Below are positions 41,385 to 49,699 of a stretch of DNA of 64,000 bases, piece after piece. The translations under genes and the position numbers were made by a program. The notes beneath the pieces are model-generated. The model did no database searches and had not been told where the DNA came from. It saw only the letters and a program-made list of their open reading frames with translations. The DNA comes from Aliidongia dinghuensis. GTDB taxonomy: Bacteria > Pseudomonadota > Alphaproteobacteria > ATCC43930 > CGMCC-115725. Each line of letters opens with the position of its first letter. The stretch's first letter is position 1. The stretch lies in assembly GCF_014643535.1 (NCBI RefSeq), contig NZ_BMJQ01000003.1:186001-250000 (forward strand), read 5' to 3'.

Positions 41385-42851
41385 ATGGCCAGCGAACAAC
41401 GCTATCTGATCCTCCCGAAGCAAGGCTTCTACGCTCCCCAGGTCGGCACGGTAATCGTCGAACCAAACGCCGGCGGCACGATCCAACGATTGTCGCGAAC
41501 TCACGTCGTCGACGAAGGTAGGCCCCTGGAGATCAAGGTCGTCGATCGGATAGGGAAAAACGGCCCCGCGGTCGCGGCGCTCGATCCCCAGGATCTGACA
41601 TGGCTGAGACGGGAGGCGCGCGATATTCGCGTATTGCCGAATCGCAAATATCACCGAGCAATAAGGCCTTTGGCGCGCGCCAGCTATCGTGCCCTGTCGC
41701 TCAGAAGCGGTTCGGCCATTCAAACCCGGATTTTCGTCAAGGAGCGCGGAACCGGCAGGCCGCTGCAGGACGTCACAGTGATCGCGATCGTCGATCGTGC
41801 GACGAACGCAGGCGTACGGCGGCGAACGGGAGCCACCGGTCAAGCGACGATCACCTTGCCAGGCTCCACGGTGATCGAGCAGCTGTTCATATACCCACCC
41901 GCCGGCTTTTGGGGATTCCATGCCCAAAACCACGATTTGAAGCCGGGAGAAGTTTTCGAGCTCGATCCCCTTGAGATCGACTATCGCGATTTTCTCAAAC
42001 GTTCCTTTCCAATGCCCGCACCGGAGAACGGGGGCGGGGTCAAAGTCGGCGTCATTGATACCGGAATAGATCTCGACCATCCCGACATTGTCGTCTCGGG
42101 AGGCTGCAACTTCGTCCTTGGCGAGGATATGAATGACTTCGGGCCAGCGGATGGGCACGGCACTCATGTCGCGGGCATCATCGCGGGCAAGCGCACGGGC
42201 CTGGCGCCGAAAGCGGAAATATATAGCTACCGCGTCTTTCCCTACGGCGGCGGCCCGGCCGATACAGTGGCGATTTCCAAAGCGATCGATCGGGCGATTG
42301 CCGATGGTTGCGATTTCATCAATCTCAGCTTGGGCGGCGGGGTTAAGGACGATGCCCTCAACGAAGCGATCGGCGCTGCCTTCGAGCAAGGCTGCGTGTG
42401 CATTGCCGCCGCGGGCAATTCCGGACGCTCCCCAGTCGGGTATCCGGCCTGGATCAAACGTTCATTGGCCGTATCGGCGATCGGTCACTGCGATACCTTT
42501 CCGAAAGATTCCGTCGAAGCTGGCGATATTGCGGATCCCCGATCGGCGAATGATCCGGGCATCTTTGTTGCGGGCTTTTCGAACGTCGGTCGCGAACTCG
42601 ATTTTACCGCCCCTGGCGTCGGCATCATTTCTACCTGGATCGACAAGGGATATGCCGTCGAAAGTGGAACCTCGATGGCCTGTCCGGCGGTTACCGGAGC
42701 GGGTGCGGCGCTCCTGTCGCGCGATCCCGGTCTGCTAAAGGCCGTGCGCAATTCCCGCCGCGCGCTCGGCATCAAGGAACTCCTCGAACGCTCCGCCCAA
42801 TCGATGGGGCTGCCCCAGTCCTTTGAGGGGTTGGGTCAGCCCACGATTTGA
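41385..42851 (+). CDS. Intracellular S8 (subtilisin-like) serine peptidase with N-terminal accessory domains
   Basis: A 488-residue protease with no signal peptide. Residues 1-95 resemble an I9-type propeptide (DPQDLTWLRREARDIRVLPNRKYH). Residues about 105-200 look like a carboxypeptidase-regulatory beta domain (TRIFVKERGTGRPLQDVTVIAI, GATGQATITLPG). The catalytic domain has D225 in VGVIDTGIDLDHPDI, H261 in GHGTHVAGIIAG, N345 in AAAGNSG and S430 in SGTSMACPAVTG, so it should be active. Base composition is less GC-rich than the flanks. With the next small gene it forms a unit bounded by 42-bp direct repeats. GGAGG (41368-41372) favours the ATG at 41385. Confidence 0.9.
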   Translation: MASEQRYLILPKQGFYAPQVGTVIVEPNAGGTIQRLSRTHVVDEGRPLEIKVVDRIGKNGPAVAALDPQDLTWLRREARDIRVLPNRKYHRAIRPLARASYRALSLRSGSAIQTRIFVKERGTGRPLQDVTVIAIVDRATNAGVRRRTGATGQATITLPGSTVIEQLFIYPPAGFWGFHAQNHDLKPGEVFELDPLEIDYRDFLKRSFPMPAPENGGGVKVGVIDTGIDLDHPDIVVSGGCNFVLGEDMNDFGPADGHGTHVAGIIAGKRTGLAPKAEIYSYRVFPYGGGPADTVAISKAIDRAIADGCDFINLSLGGGVKDDALNEAIGAAFEQGCVCIAAAGNSGRSPVGYPAWIKRSLAVSAIGHCDTFPKDSVEAGDIADPRSANDPGIFVAGFSNVGRELDFTAPGVGIISTWIDKGYAVESGTSMACPAVTGAGAALLSRDPGLLKAVRNSRRALGIKELLERSAQSMGLPQSFEGLGQPTI

Positions 42852-42865
42852 CATAGGATTGGGCT

Positions 42866-43117
42866 ATGCGACGTTACCTATTGCGATATCGCGGCACCGG
42901 CCCAAGACCATCGGACGTTCCGGGATTGATCGGGCCGGATGATGGCTTGAGGCTTCTGGAAGCCCTCGGCGACGGATACGTTGTCGAGGGAGAGAAGGCT
43001 GCTGTGGACGCATTCCTCGGGCGCCTCAGCGGCTGGTTTAGCGCGCCGGTGAAGCAGTACGGGCGCCCCAAGATCGGCGCCGCGCGCCATGGGCGGATAC
43101 ACCGGCTCGCCGTCTAG
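42866..43117 (+). CDS. Small protein downstream of subtilase, putative I9-like inhibitor or chaperone
   Basis: An 83-residue cytosolic protein. The pattern RRYLLRYRGTG, a helix GPDDGLRLLEALGD, YVVEGEKAAVDAFLGRL and SAPVKQYGRP suggests a small beta-alpha-beta fold like the subtilisin propeptide/inhibitor I9 family, here as a separate gene 14 bases after the protease. It could fold or restrain the protease in trans. The similarity is from my reading of the pattern only and is not secure. It shares the module's lower GC content. Confidence 0.6.
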   Translation: MRRYLLRYRGTGPRPSDVPGLIGPDDGLRLLEALGDGYVVEGEKAAVDAFLGRLSGWFSAPVKQYGRPKIGAARHGRIHRLAV

Positions 43118-43194
43118 GTCCTACGAACCCCTCTGGAAACCTCGCGTCGCGTTTGCACGGCAGTGTCTGACGGCATGCCGCAGAACCTCGAAGC
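43118..43194. other. Right-hand non-coding end of the inserted module
   Basis: These 77 bases between the small ORF and the right repeat contain no recognisable gene, tRNA or recombinase remnant. They are the last part of the inserted segment. Confidence 0.4.
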
Positions 43195-43236
43195 CAGCCG
43201 ATCGAAGTGCCGCCGCCGTTCTTCCAGCCGGCGTGA
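43195..43236 (+). repeat. Right copy of 42-bp direct repeat (relic or original exporter 3' end)
   Basis: It matches 41278-41319 at 41 of 42 positions, including the reading frame and TGA stop of the exporter. It is followed at once by a perfect 26-bp palindrome that looks like the exporter's original terminator, so this copy is probably the ancestral 3' end. Confidence 0.9.
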
Positions 43237-43240
43237 GAGC

Positions 43241-43266
43241 CCGGCCGGACCCCGGGGTCCGGCCGG
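43241..43266. terminator. Perfect 26-bp palindrome, probable rho-independent-type hairpin
   Basis: CCGGCCGGACCCC and GGGGTCCGGCCGG are exact complements with no spacer. It lies 4 bases after the right repeat copy and 7 bases before the end of the frameshifted minus-strand gene. There is no T-run. It may end transcription from both sides. Confidence 0.6.
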
Positions 43267-43272
43267 AGCAGA

Positions 43273-43762
43273 TCAGGCCGCCGTCTGCGCGGCGGACAAG
43301 CCGACTTTGAGGGCGTTCAGGCCTTGCAACGCCTGGCGCTGCGCAGCTTCCGCCAGCGCTTCCTGCTGGGCGGCCTGCGCGAAGGCGAGCATCTCACCGG
43401 CGAAAGCGATCTGCTCGAGCCACCAGGGCGGCGGCGGTGGCGGCCGATGCAGCAGGATCCAGATCAGCTCCGACAGCGGGACCGAGCCGCAGGTGTCGTC
43501 GAACAGCATCTCGGCACCGGACGAGAAGGCTTCGGCCATCGGGCCCGTCACGGCGGCGCCGATCTGGTGCAGCCGGATGGCTGCCATAGAGGCCGACCTC
43601 GATCTCGGCAATCCGCCAGGGGCTGGGCTCCGGGTCGGCGCTGTAGCGGTTCTCGGAAAATTCGGTCGCGACATGAGGCCGCGGTGGCCAGGGACGCCCA
43701 GGCGGGCGCGTGCCGCACCATGGCCCCTCATCGGCAATACTGAGTAGGGTCTTGAAGCTCAT
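43273..43762 (-). pseudogene. Hypothetical gene with a frameshift (or two overlapping ORFs)
   Basis: Translation from ATG 43762 (preceded by GGGGGGAAG) gives MSFKTLLSIADEGPWCGTRPPGRP and runs to about 43590 (RIAEIEVGLY), after which that frame becomes arginine-rich. The neighbouring frame then continues sensibly from about 43587: MAAIRLHQIGAAVTGPMAEAFSSGAEMLFDDTCGSVPLSELIWILLHRPPPPPPWWLEQIAFAGEMLAFAQ, to a stop at 43273. A +1 shift joins them into a protein of roughly 160 residues. Alternatively the second part is a separate 104-residue ORF. No slippery heptamer is evident, so a mutation or sequencing error is likelier than programmed shifting. No family is recognised. Confidence 0.5.
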
Positions 43763-44080
43763 GACTTCCCCCCAGAGGAGATCGCCGAAAATTAGACAAT
43801 CTCCCAAGAAGATAACTTTATTCTGGCGATACACTTGCGAGATTACGCACAGATGATTTTATTCAACCAAAAGGATGAGATTACATTTCGATCAATAACT
43901 TAGAGCCTAATCAGACCGAGATATCGACTATCCCGACACCACGGCGACTAGGGGCAGAACACCATTCCGCCCCATATTTGAGATCATTGTCCGTTTCAGG
44001 GCGTTTGCTTCGGTCGGCGCGGCGCGCTCACAGGCCGTCGCGCCGTCCCTTGTGGATGGGGATAGGGGATAAGGATAGGG
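43763..44080. other. AT-rich intergenic region without a recognised gene
   Basis: About 318 bases. The stretch 43790-43930 is markedly AT-rich for this genome (for example ATAACTTTATTCTGG and GATTTTATTCAACC) and holds no convincing ORF. The right end carries the purine-rich repeat GGGGATAGGGGATAAGGATA just before the Sel1 gene start. It must contain promoters for the divergent genes on both sides. Confidence 0.5.
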
Positions 44081-45019
44081 ATGACGCCGTCTCAGCAATC
44101 TGGCGATCGGGCTCTTGGACGCGGTATCGGGGCCGCCGTCCTGGTGCTCGCGACCCTGACAGCCATCGCGGTGGTCCCGAGCCGTGCCGACGACCTGGAA
44201 GCGGCGACGGCAGCCAGGATGGGCGACTACGCGACCGCAGTCTCCCGCTGGCGGACCTTTGCCCAGCAGGGTGATGCGGATTCGGCCTATCAGCTGGGCC
44301 ATGCCTATGAGACCGGCCGCGGCGTGCCGCAAGACATGCATCAGGCCGAACAGTGGTACCGCACCGCCGCGGCGGCAGGCTCCGGGGCCGCTGCCTACGC
44401 GCTGGGCGTCATGGCCGAGGAGACCGAGGCGCCCAACGGCCTGCCGCAGAACACGGATGCCGCGATCGCCTGGTACTACAAGGCTGAGGCGGCCGGCGAT
44501 CCACGGGCGGCCGAGCGGCTGGCGGCGCTCGGTGCCGGCGCGATGCCAGAACGGGAACCTGCGGAACGGGAACCGGCGCAGCGCGCGCCGAAAGCCGCCC
44601 CGGCGCCGGCTCCAGTGCCCGTTGCCACTCGCCAACCGCCAAGGCCGGAGCCACCGCGACCCGAGGCCCGGCCAGAAGCGCTGCCGCCCGATCCGGCGGC
44701 GACCTTCGAGCGGGCAGTCGCGACCTGGCGTGCGCACGGCATCGACGCCAAGGACCCGTCGGTGCTCGAGGCGCTCCAAACCGCGGCGAAACAGGGCTAC
44801 CCGCTCGCCCAGTACGATCTCGCCTATGCCTATCAGCACGGGCTGGGCGTGTCGGCGGAACCGGCGCGGGCCTATGCCTGGTACCGGCGCGCTGAGAGCT
44901 CGAACGGCCCCGCCCGCCTGCGCGAGGCGGCCGCGGCCAACCGCCGCTCGCTCGACAACCGCCTGTCGGATGCGGAGAAGCAGGCGGCGAGCCAGATCGA
45001 CGAGCCGCAGGCGCGCTGA
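44081..45019 (+). CDS. Sel1-repeat (TPR-like) exported protein
   Basis: A 312-residue protein with an N-terminal hydrophobic signal/anchor (GIGAAVLVLATLTAIAVVPSRA). Two Sel1 repeats lie near residues 55-130 (DSAYQLGHAYETGRGVPQDMHQAEQWYRTAAAAG and the next), and one near 240-275 (PLAQYDLAYAYQHGLGVSAEPARAYAWYRRAE). A Pro/Glu/Arg-rich linker at about 155-210 separates them. Sel1 proteins are protein-protein adaptors, often in the envelope. It is convergent with the ExeA-like gene by 27 bases. Partners are unknown. Confidence 0.87.
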   Translation: MTPSQQSGDRALGRGIGAAVLVLATLTAIAVVPSRADDLEAATAARMGDYATAVSRWRTFAQQGDADSAYQLGHAYETGRGVPQDMHQAEQWYRTAAAAGSGAAAYALGVMAEETEAPNGLPQNTDAAIAWYYKAEAAGDPRAAERLAALGAGAMPEREPAEREPAQRAPKAAPAPAPVPVATRQPPRPEPPRPEARPEALPPDPAATFERAVATWRAHGIDAKDPSVLEALQTAAKQGYPLAQYDLAYAYQHGLGVSAEPARAYAWYRRAESSNGPARLREAAAANRRSLDNRLSDAEKQAASQIDEPQAR

Positions 45020-45046
45020 TGCGCCGTTAATTTCGGGAAAGCGGAG

Positions 45047-46438
45047 CTAATTTCTGGAAGGAGGACCGGGCAGCGCCACCAGCTCCCCGGCCTCGAGCCG
45101 CTTGTCCGATGAGAGACCCGGGTTCGCCGCCAGCAACGCTTCAAACGACGGCCGATCGCGCGACGATCGGTAGACGGTCCGATAGATCGAGCGCAGCGTG
45201 TCGCCGCGCCGCGCCGGAATGAACAGCACGTCGGCCGATGCGTTCGGCGGCGCGGCCGGCGGGGTCAGTGGCGGCACGGTCGCCGTTTGCGGCGGCACCG
45301 CCGGCGCGGTCGGCGTGAGCGTGGTCGGCGGCGGGGCGGTCGGCGACGGGGTTGTCGGTCGCGCCGGTGCTGGCTGCGTGGCCGTCGGTTGCGGCGTTGT
45401 CGGCGGCGGGACAGACGGCGCGGCGTTGGGGGTGCCGGTCGTGGTTTCGACAAGCGGCCGCACCGGCGTCTCGTTCGAGATGTTCCAGAGCCAGTAGCCG
45501 AGGCCGACCGCTGCCGCCAGCAGGCAGACCGGCACCACCGCACGCGAAATCCGCCGACCGGCCGCCGGCATGAACCGGTCGGGCTCCCCGTCCTCGACGC
45601 TGATCGGCGTTCGCACGCGGACCGGCGTCGGCGCCGGCGGCTTGGCGTCGCCGCGGATCGCCGTCTCGGCCGTGGCATAGTCGACCGGCATGCGCCGCTC
45701 GGCGAAGCCCGCGCGCAGCACCCGATCGCCGAGCGCCAGCAGCTTGCGCGGAATGCCGCCCGCGGCGATGACGATCGTCTCGATCGCCTCCGGTGTCAGC
45801 ACCGCCTCCGGCTTCTCTGCCCCGGCTCTTCTCAGCCGCTCCTCGAGCAGGGTCCGCGCCTCGGCTGGCGTAAACGGCGGCAGGCGCACCCGCGCGCTCG
45901 CCCGCTTGTCGAGCGCCGCCGCCGCCGGCCGCGAGAACAGGTCGACGAAGGGCGGCGACACGGCAAGCACGATCGACAACGGCGCGTCGTCGGCGTCGCC
46001 AAGCTCGGCGAGCGAGCCCAGGGCGCGCAGCGCCTCGTTGGTCAGTTTCTGCGCATCGTCGAGCACGATGACCGTCGCCTGGCCCGCCGAGGCACGGCCA
46101 GCAAGCAGGTCTGCCATTTCCTCGAGACGCGGCGGCGGCGCGAACGGCCCGACCAGCCCCTCGCCCAAGGCTTCGAGCAAGGTCCCGCGGTCGAAATCGC
46201 GCCGGGCGATCTGCAGCACGCGCACCCGGTCGGTGTCGGCATTGCGCTCATAGGCCCTGAGCAGCTCCGACTTGCCACTGCCGACCCAGCCTTCGAGCGT
46301 GATGACGCCGACGCGGCGGCGGACCAGATTGGCAATCGCATCGAGTGCGGCCCGCTGGCTCGCGGTCTCGACCAGGAAAGACCTATCCGCCGCGAGATCG
46401 AACGGGGTCTGACGCAGGCCGAAAAAGGTTTGATACAT
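45047..46438 (-). CDS. ExeA-like AAA ATPase with single membrane helix and C-terminal LysM-like domain
   Basis: A 463-residue protein. It opens MYQTFFGLRQTPFDLAADRSFL, the ExeA/GspA signature. Walker A is LEGWVGSGKSELL and Walker B is VIVLDDAQKL, with AAA_22 features to about residue 260. One membrane helix follows (AVVPVCLLAAAVGLGYWLW, about 310-328). Then there is a Pro/Thr-rich linker of about 80 residues and a C-terminal LysM-like domain (RRGDTLRSIYRTVYRSSRDRPSFEALLAANP). The layout suggests cytosolic ATPase energy coupled to peptidoglycan binding outside, as in ExeAB/GspAB secretin assembly. No secretion genes are nearby. Confidence 0.85.
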   Translation of the reverse strand: MYQTFFGLRQTPFDLAADRSFLVETASQRAALDAIANLVRRRVGVITLEGWVGSGKSELLRAYERNADTDRVRVLQIARRDFDRGTLLEALGEGLVGPFAPPPRLEEMADLLAGRASAGQATVIVLDDAQKLTNEALRALGSLAELGDADDAPLSIVLAVSPPFVDLFSRPAAAALDKRASARVRLPPFTPAEARTLLEERLRRAGAEKPEAVLTPEAIETIVIAAGGIPRKLLALGDRVLRAGFAERRMPVDYATAETAIRGDAKPPAPTPVRVRTPISVEDGEPDRFMPAAGRRISRAVVPVCLLAAAVGLGYWLWNISNETPVRPLVETTTGTPNAAPSVPPPTTPQPTATQPAPARPTTPSPTAPPPTTLTPTAPAVPPQTATVPPLTPPAAPPNASADVLFIPARRGDTLRSIYRTVYRSSRDRPSFEALLAANPGLSSDKRLEAGELVALPGPPSRN

Positions 46439-46626
46439 AGTTCGCGCACGCCGTGGAGTGGGATTCGGGGTGCAGGCATAGCCCGCCACGGGTTGTGAAC
46501 GCTTGCAGTGCGCGACCGTCCCCCTATACCGCTGCGTCATTTTCGCGACACGGGGAATGGCGCCGGTCTTCTTGTCGTCAGGCAGACATGAAATCGTTGG
46601 TTGAGGATGGGGCGGCGGAGCGCCCC

Positions 46627-47475
46627 CTAGCCGAGGCTCTTGCCCTTCCGGTACTGGTAGAGCGCTGCCGTGAACACGCCGATCGACACGACGGTGATGA
46701 TGACGGTCGCGAGCGCGTTGATCTCCGGGCTCAGGCCGAGGCGCACCTTGGAGAAGATCACGAGCGGCAGCGTGGTCGAGCCGGGGCCGGAAACGAAGGC
46801 CGTGATGACCAAGTCGTCGAGGCTGAGCGAGAAGGCGAGCAGCCAGCCCGCGACCAGCGCCGGCGTCATGAGCGGCAGTGTAATGAGGAAGAACACCTGG
46901 ACCGGGCGGGCGCCCAGGTCCATCGCCGCCTCCTCGACCGAGACGTCCATGCCGGAGAGCCGGCTCTGCACGATGACCGCGACGAAGCTCATGCAAAACG
47001 TGATGTGCGCGATGACGATGGTCAGCACGCCGCGGCCGGCCGGCCAGCCGATCGCCTGCTCCAGGCCCACGAACATCAGCAGCATGGAGATGCCGGTGAT
47101 GATCTCGGGCATGACGAGCGGTGCGGAGACCATGCCGGCGAACAGCGTCCGGCCGCGAAAACTCGTGAAGCGCGAGAGCACGTAGCCCGCGAGCGTGCCG
47201 ACCACGAGCGCGCCCGTGGCGCTCGCGACCGCAACCCGGAGCGACAGCCAGGCAGCGTCCAGGATCTGTTCGTTATGCGCGAGCTCGCCGTACCATTTGA
47301 CCGAGAAGCCGGACCAGACGGTGACGAGCTTCGATTCGTTGAACGAGTAGACGACGAGCGTCGCGATCGGCCCATAGAGGAAGATGAGCCCGCAAATGAG
47401 TGCTGTCGGCAGGAACCAGCGACCGCGCACGAAACCGTCGATGACGCCGCTGCTGGTCATTGCCCCGTTGCTCAT
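46627..47475 (-). CDS. potI: Putrescine ABC transporter permease PotI
   Basis: A 282-residue permease with six helices. It shows LICGLIFLYGPIATLVVYSFNESKLVTVWSGFSVKWYGEL and the coupling motif EEAAMDLGARPVQVFFLITLPLMTPALVAGWLLAFSLSLDDLVITAFVSGPGSTTLPLVIFSKVRLG, the PotC/PotI form. It is the last gene of potFGHI, overlapping potH by 4 bases. With PotH it forms the membrane channel for putrescine. Confidence 0.93.
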   Translation of the reverse strand: MSNGAMTSSGVIDGFVRGRWFLPTALICGLIFLYGPIATLVVYSFNESKLVTVWSGFSVKWYGELAHNEQILDAAWLSLRVAVASATGALVVGTLAGYVLSRFTSFRGRTLFAGMVSAPLVMPEIITGISMLLMFVGLEQAIGWPAGRGVLTIVIAHITFCMSFVAVIVQSRLSGMDVSVEEAAMDLGARPVQVFFLITLPLMTPALVAGWLLAFSLSLDDLVITAFVSGPGSTTLPLVIFSKVRLGLSPEINALATVIITVVSIGVFTAALYQYRKGKSLG

Positions 47476-48464
47476 CGTTGGGCCTCCGCTCGGCCCTGTG
47501 CCCGCTGCAGCAGCATGAGCGGCACGACCAGCAGCGCCACCATGACGACCGTCACGGCCGACGCCATCGGCCAGTCGCGGTTGGCGAAGAACTCGCTCCA
47601 GAGCTGGGTCGAGATGGTGAGCGTGTCGGCGCCGCCGAGCAGTGTCGGGATGATGAATTCGCCGACCGCCGGGATGAAGACCAGCAGCGAGCCCGCGACG
47701 ATGCCCGGCAGCGACAGCGGCAGGGTCACGGCCCAGAAGGCGCGAAGCGGCCGGGCGCCCAGGTCCATGGCCGCCTCCAGGAGCGACACGTCGAGCTTCT
47801 CCAGGGTCGCGTAGAGCGGCAGCACCATGAACGGCAGATAGGCATAGACCATGCCGATGTAGACGGCGGTCTGGGTGTTGAGGATCGTGATCGGCTGGTC
47901 GATGACGCCGAGCCAGATCAGGAAATTGTTGAAGAGCCCGTTGTCCTTGAGGATGCCGATCCAGGCGTAGATGCGGATCAGGAACGACGTCCAGAACGGC
48001 AGCACGATCATCATCAGCAGCACCGGCCGCAGGTGCTGGCGCGCCCGTGCGATGGCGTAGGCCATCGGATAGCCGATCAGGAGGCAGCAGACCGTGGTAA
48101 CCGCGGCATTCCGGAGCGAGCTCAGGTACGAGAGCAGATAGATCGGGTCGTCGCTGACGAGCCGGAGGAAATTGTCGAGGTGCAGCGTGATCTGCAGCGC
48201 GCTGCTGTCGTCGTCGAACGAGAACAGCGGCGTATAGGGCGGAATGGTCGTGTCGCTGTCGGCGAAGCTGATCTTCAAGACCAGCAGGAACGGCACGAGG
48301 AAGAACAGCCCCAGCCAGAGATAGGGTGCCGAGATGACGAGGCCGCGCCTCGGCAGCCGGGCGCGGAGTGCCGCCCAGAGGCCGCTCTTTGGACGCCCGC
48401 CCACCGAATGCCCACTCGCCAGACGCCCGCCCTCGCGAAGCCCGTTCATGGGGAGCTCGCTCAC
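47472..48464 (-). CDS. potH: Putrescine ABC transporter permease PotH
   Basis: A 330-residue permease of the PotB/PotH type: LVISAPYLWLGLFFLVPFLLVLKISFAD, IVLPFWTSFLIRIYAWIGILKDNGLFNNFLIWLG, and the coupling loop EAAMDLGARPLRAFWAVTLPLSLPGIVAGSLLVFIPAVGEFIIPTLLGG. It overlaps potG and potI by 4 bases each. The long hydrophilic N-terminus (about 40 residues) is usual for PotH. Confidence 0.94.
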   Translation of the reverse strand: MSELPMNGLREGGRLASGHSVGGRPKSGLWAALRARLPRRGLVISAPYLWLGLFFLVPFLLVLKISFADSDTTIPPYTPLFSFDDDSSALQITLHLDNFLRLVSDDPIYLLSYLSSLRNAAVTTVCCLLIGYPMAYAIARARQHLRPVLLMMIVLPFWTSFLIRIYAWIGILKDNGLFNNFLIWLGVIDQPITILNTQTAVYIGMVYAYLPFMVLPLYATLEKLDVSLLEAAMDLGARPLRAFWAVTLPLSLPGIVAGSLLVFIPAVGEFIIPTLLGGADTLTISTQLWSEFFANRDWPMASAVTVVMVALLVVPLMLLQRAQGRAEAQR

Positions 48465-49687
48465 GGCTCGACCAGGATCGAGGCCTGGGCCGTCCAGCCG
48501 ACGATGACCTCCTCGTCGCGCCCGAACGGCTGGTCCCTCCAGCGGCCGAGGTTGGGCGCGGTCGCCGTGACCACTTTGCCGCTCTCGAGCGTCACGTGAT
48601 AGACGCAGGAATCGCCGAGATAAGCCACGTCGCGCACCCGGCCTGCGAGCCCGTTCGGCAGGTCGAGCCCGTCCGCGGCCTTGGCGAGCCGGAGCTTCTC
48701 GGGCCTGACCGCGACGCAGAGGGCGGCGCCCGGCAAATGGCCCGCCGCATGGCTCACGACCAGGTCGGCGCCGGCCTCGGCGCTTTCGATCACGGCATGG
48801 TCGGCGAAGCTCTCCCTCAAGCGCCCCTCGAACAGGTTGACCGAGCCGATGAAGTCCGCGACGAAGCGGCTCTGTGGGTATTCGTAGATCTCGCTCGGCG
48901 TGCCGACCTGGACGATCTTGCCGTGGTTCATGACGGCGATCCGCGTCGACATGGTCATCGCCTCCTCCTGGTCGTGGGTGACCATGACGAAGGTGATGCC
49001 GACCTGCTCCTGAATCAGCCGCAGCTCATACTGCGTCGCCTCGCGCAGCTTCTTGTCGAGCGCCGACAAGGGCTCGTCCAGGAGCAGCACCTTGGGCCGC
49101 TTGATGATCGAACGCGCGAGCGCCACGCGCTGGCGCTGGCCGCCAGACAATTGGCCGGGCTTGCGGCGCGCGAGTGCCCCCAGTTGCACGAGCTCCAGCG
49201 CCTCACCGACGCGCCGCTTGATCTCGCCCTTCTCGACACCGTCGCGCCGCAGTCCGAAGGCAACGTTGTCCTCGACCGTCATGTGCGGGAAGAGGGCATA
49301 GGACTGGAACATCATGTTGACCGGCCGCTCGTAGGGCGGCACGCGGCTCACGTCCTGGCCGTCGATGACGATCGAGCCGGCATCGGGGGTCACGAAGCCC
49401 GCGAGCATGCGCAGAAGCGTGGTCTTGCCGCACCCGGACCCGCCCAGGAGCGAGAACAGCTCGCCGCGATGGATGCCGAGGCTCACTTCGTCGACGGCGC
49501 GGGTCTCGCCGAAGACCTTCACGAGCTGATCGATCTTGATATGCGCTTCGGCCGACAGGTCGCGCCAGGGCTCGCTCTCGCGAACGGAGGGGGTGGTCAC
49601 AGGGCCGGGTACCTTCGTGAAGGGATCCAAGGTTCTGATGTCACGATGCCGGCGAAGGGGCACGCCCTCCACCGGCACCGCAAGCAT
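48461..49687 (-). CDS. potG: Putrescine ABC transporter ATP-binding protein PotG
   Basis: A 408-residue ATPase. Walker A is LLGGSGCGKTTLLRMLAG, followed by PVNMMFQSYALFPHMTVEDNVAFGL, signature LSGGQRQRVALARSI and Walker B VLLLDEPLSALDKKL. The C-terminal TOBE-type domain contains VAVRPEKLRL and VAYLGDSCVYHVTL, as in PotG. ATG 49687 has GAGG at good spacing and lies 12 bases after potF; a GTG at 49600 would give the more usual length, so the N-terminal 29 residues are uncertain. Confidence 0.94.
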   Translation of the reverse strand: MLAVPVEGVPLRRHRDIRTLDPFTKVPGPVTTPSVRESEPWRDLSAEAHIKIDQLVKVFGETRAVDEVSLGIHRGELFSLLGGSGCGKTTLLRMLAGFVTPDAGSIVIDGQDVSRVPPYERPVNMMFQSYALFPHMTVEDNVAFGLRRDGVEKGEIKRRVGEALELVQLGALARRKPGQLSGGQRQRVALARSIIKRPKVLLLDEPLSALDKKLREATQYELRLIQEQVGITFVMVTHDQEEAMTMSTRIAVMNHGKIVQVGTPSEIYEYPQSRFVADFIGSVNLFEGRLRESFADHAVIESAEAGADLVVSHAAGHLPGAALCVAVRPEKLRLAKAADGLDLPNGLAGRVRDVAYLGDSCVYHVTLESGKVVTATAPNLGRWRDQPFGRDEEVIVGWTAQASILVEP

Positions 49688-49699
49688 CTGGGACCTCTA

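Noticed and set aside
43118..43194. Integrase or tRNA remnant at the right border of the subtilase module
   Set aside because: No cloverleaf, CCA end or recombinase-like translation was found in these bases.
44051..44080. Short GGGATA-type repeat before the Sel1 gene
   Set aside because: Purine-rich ribosome-binding region; too short and irregular to be a repeat array.
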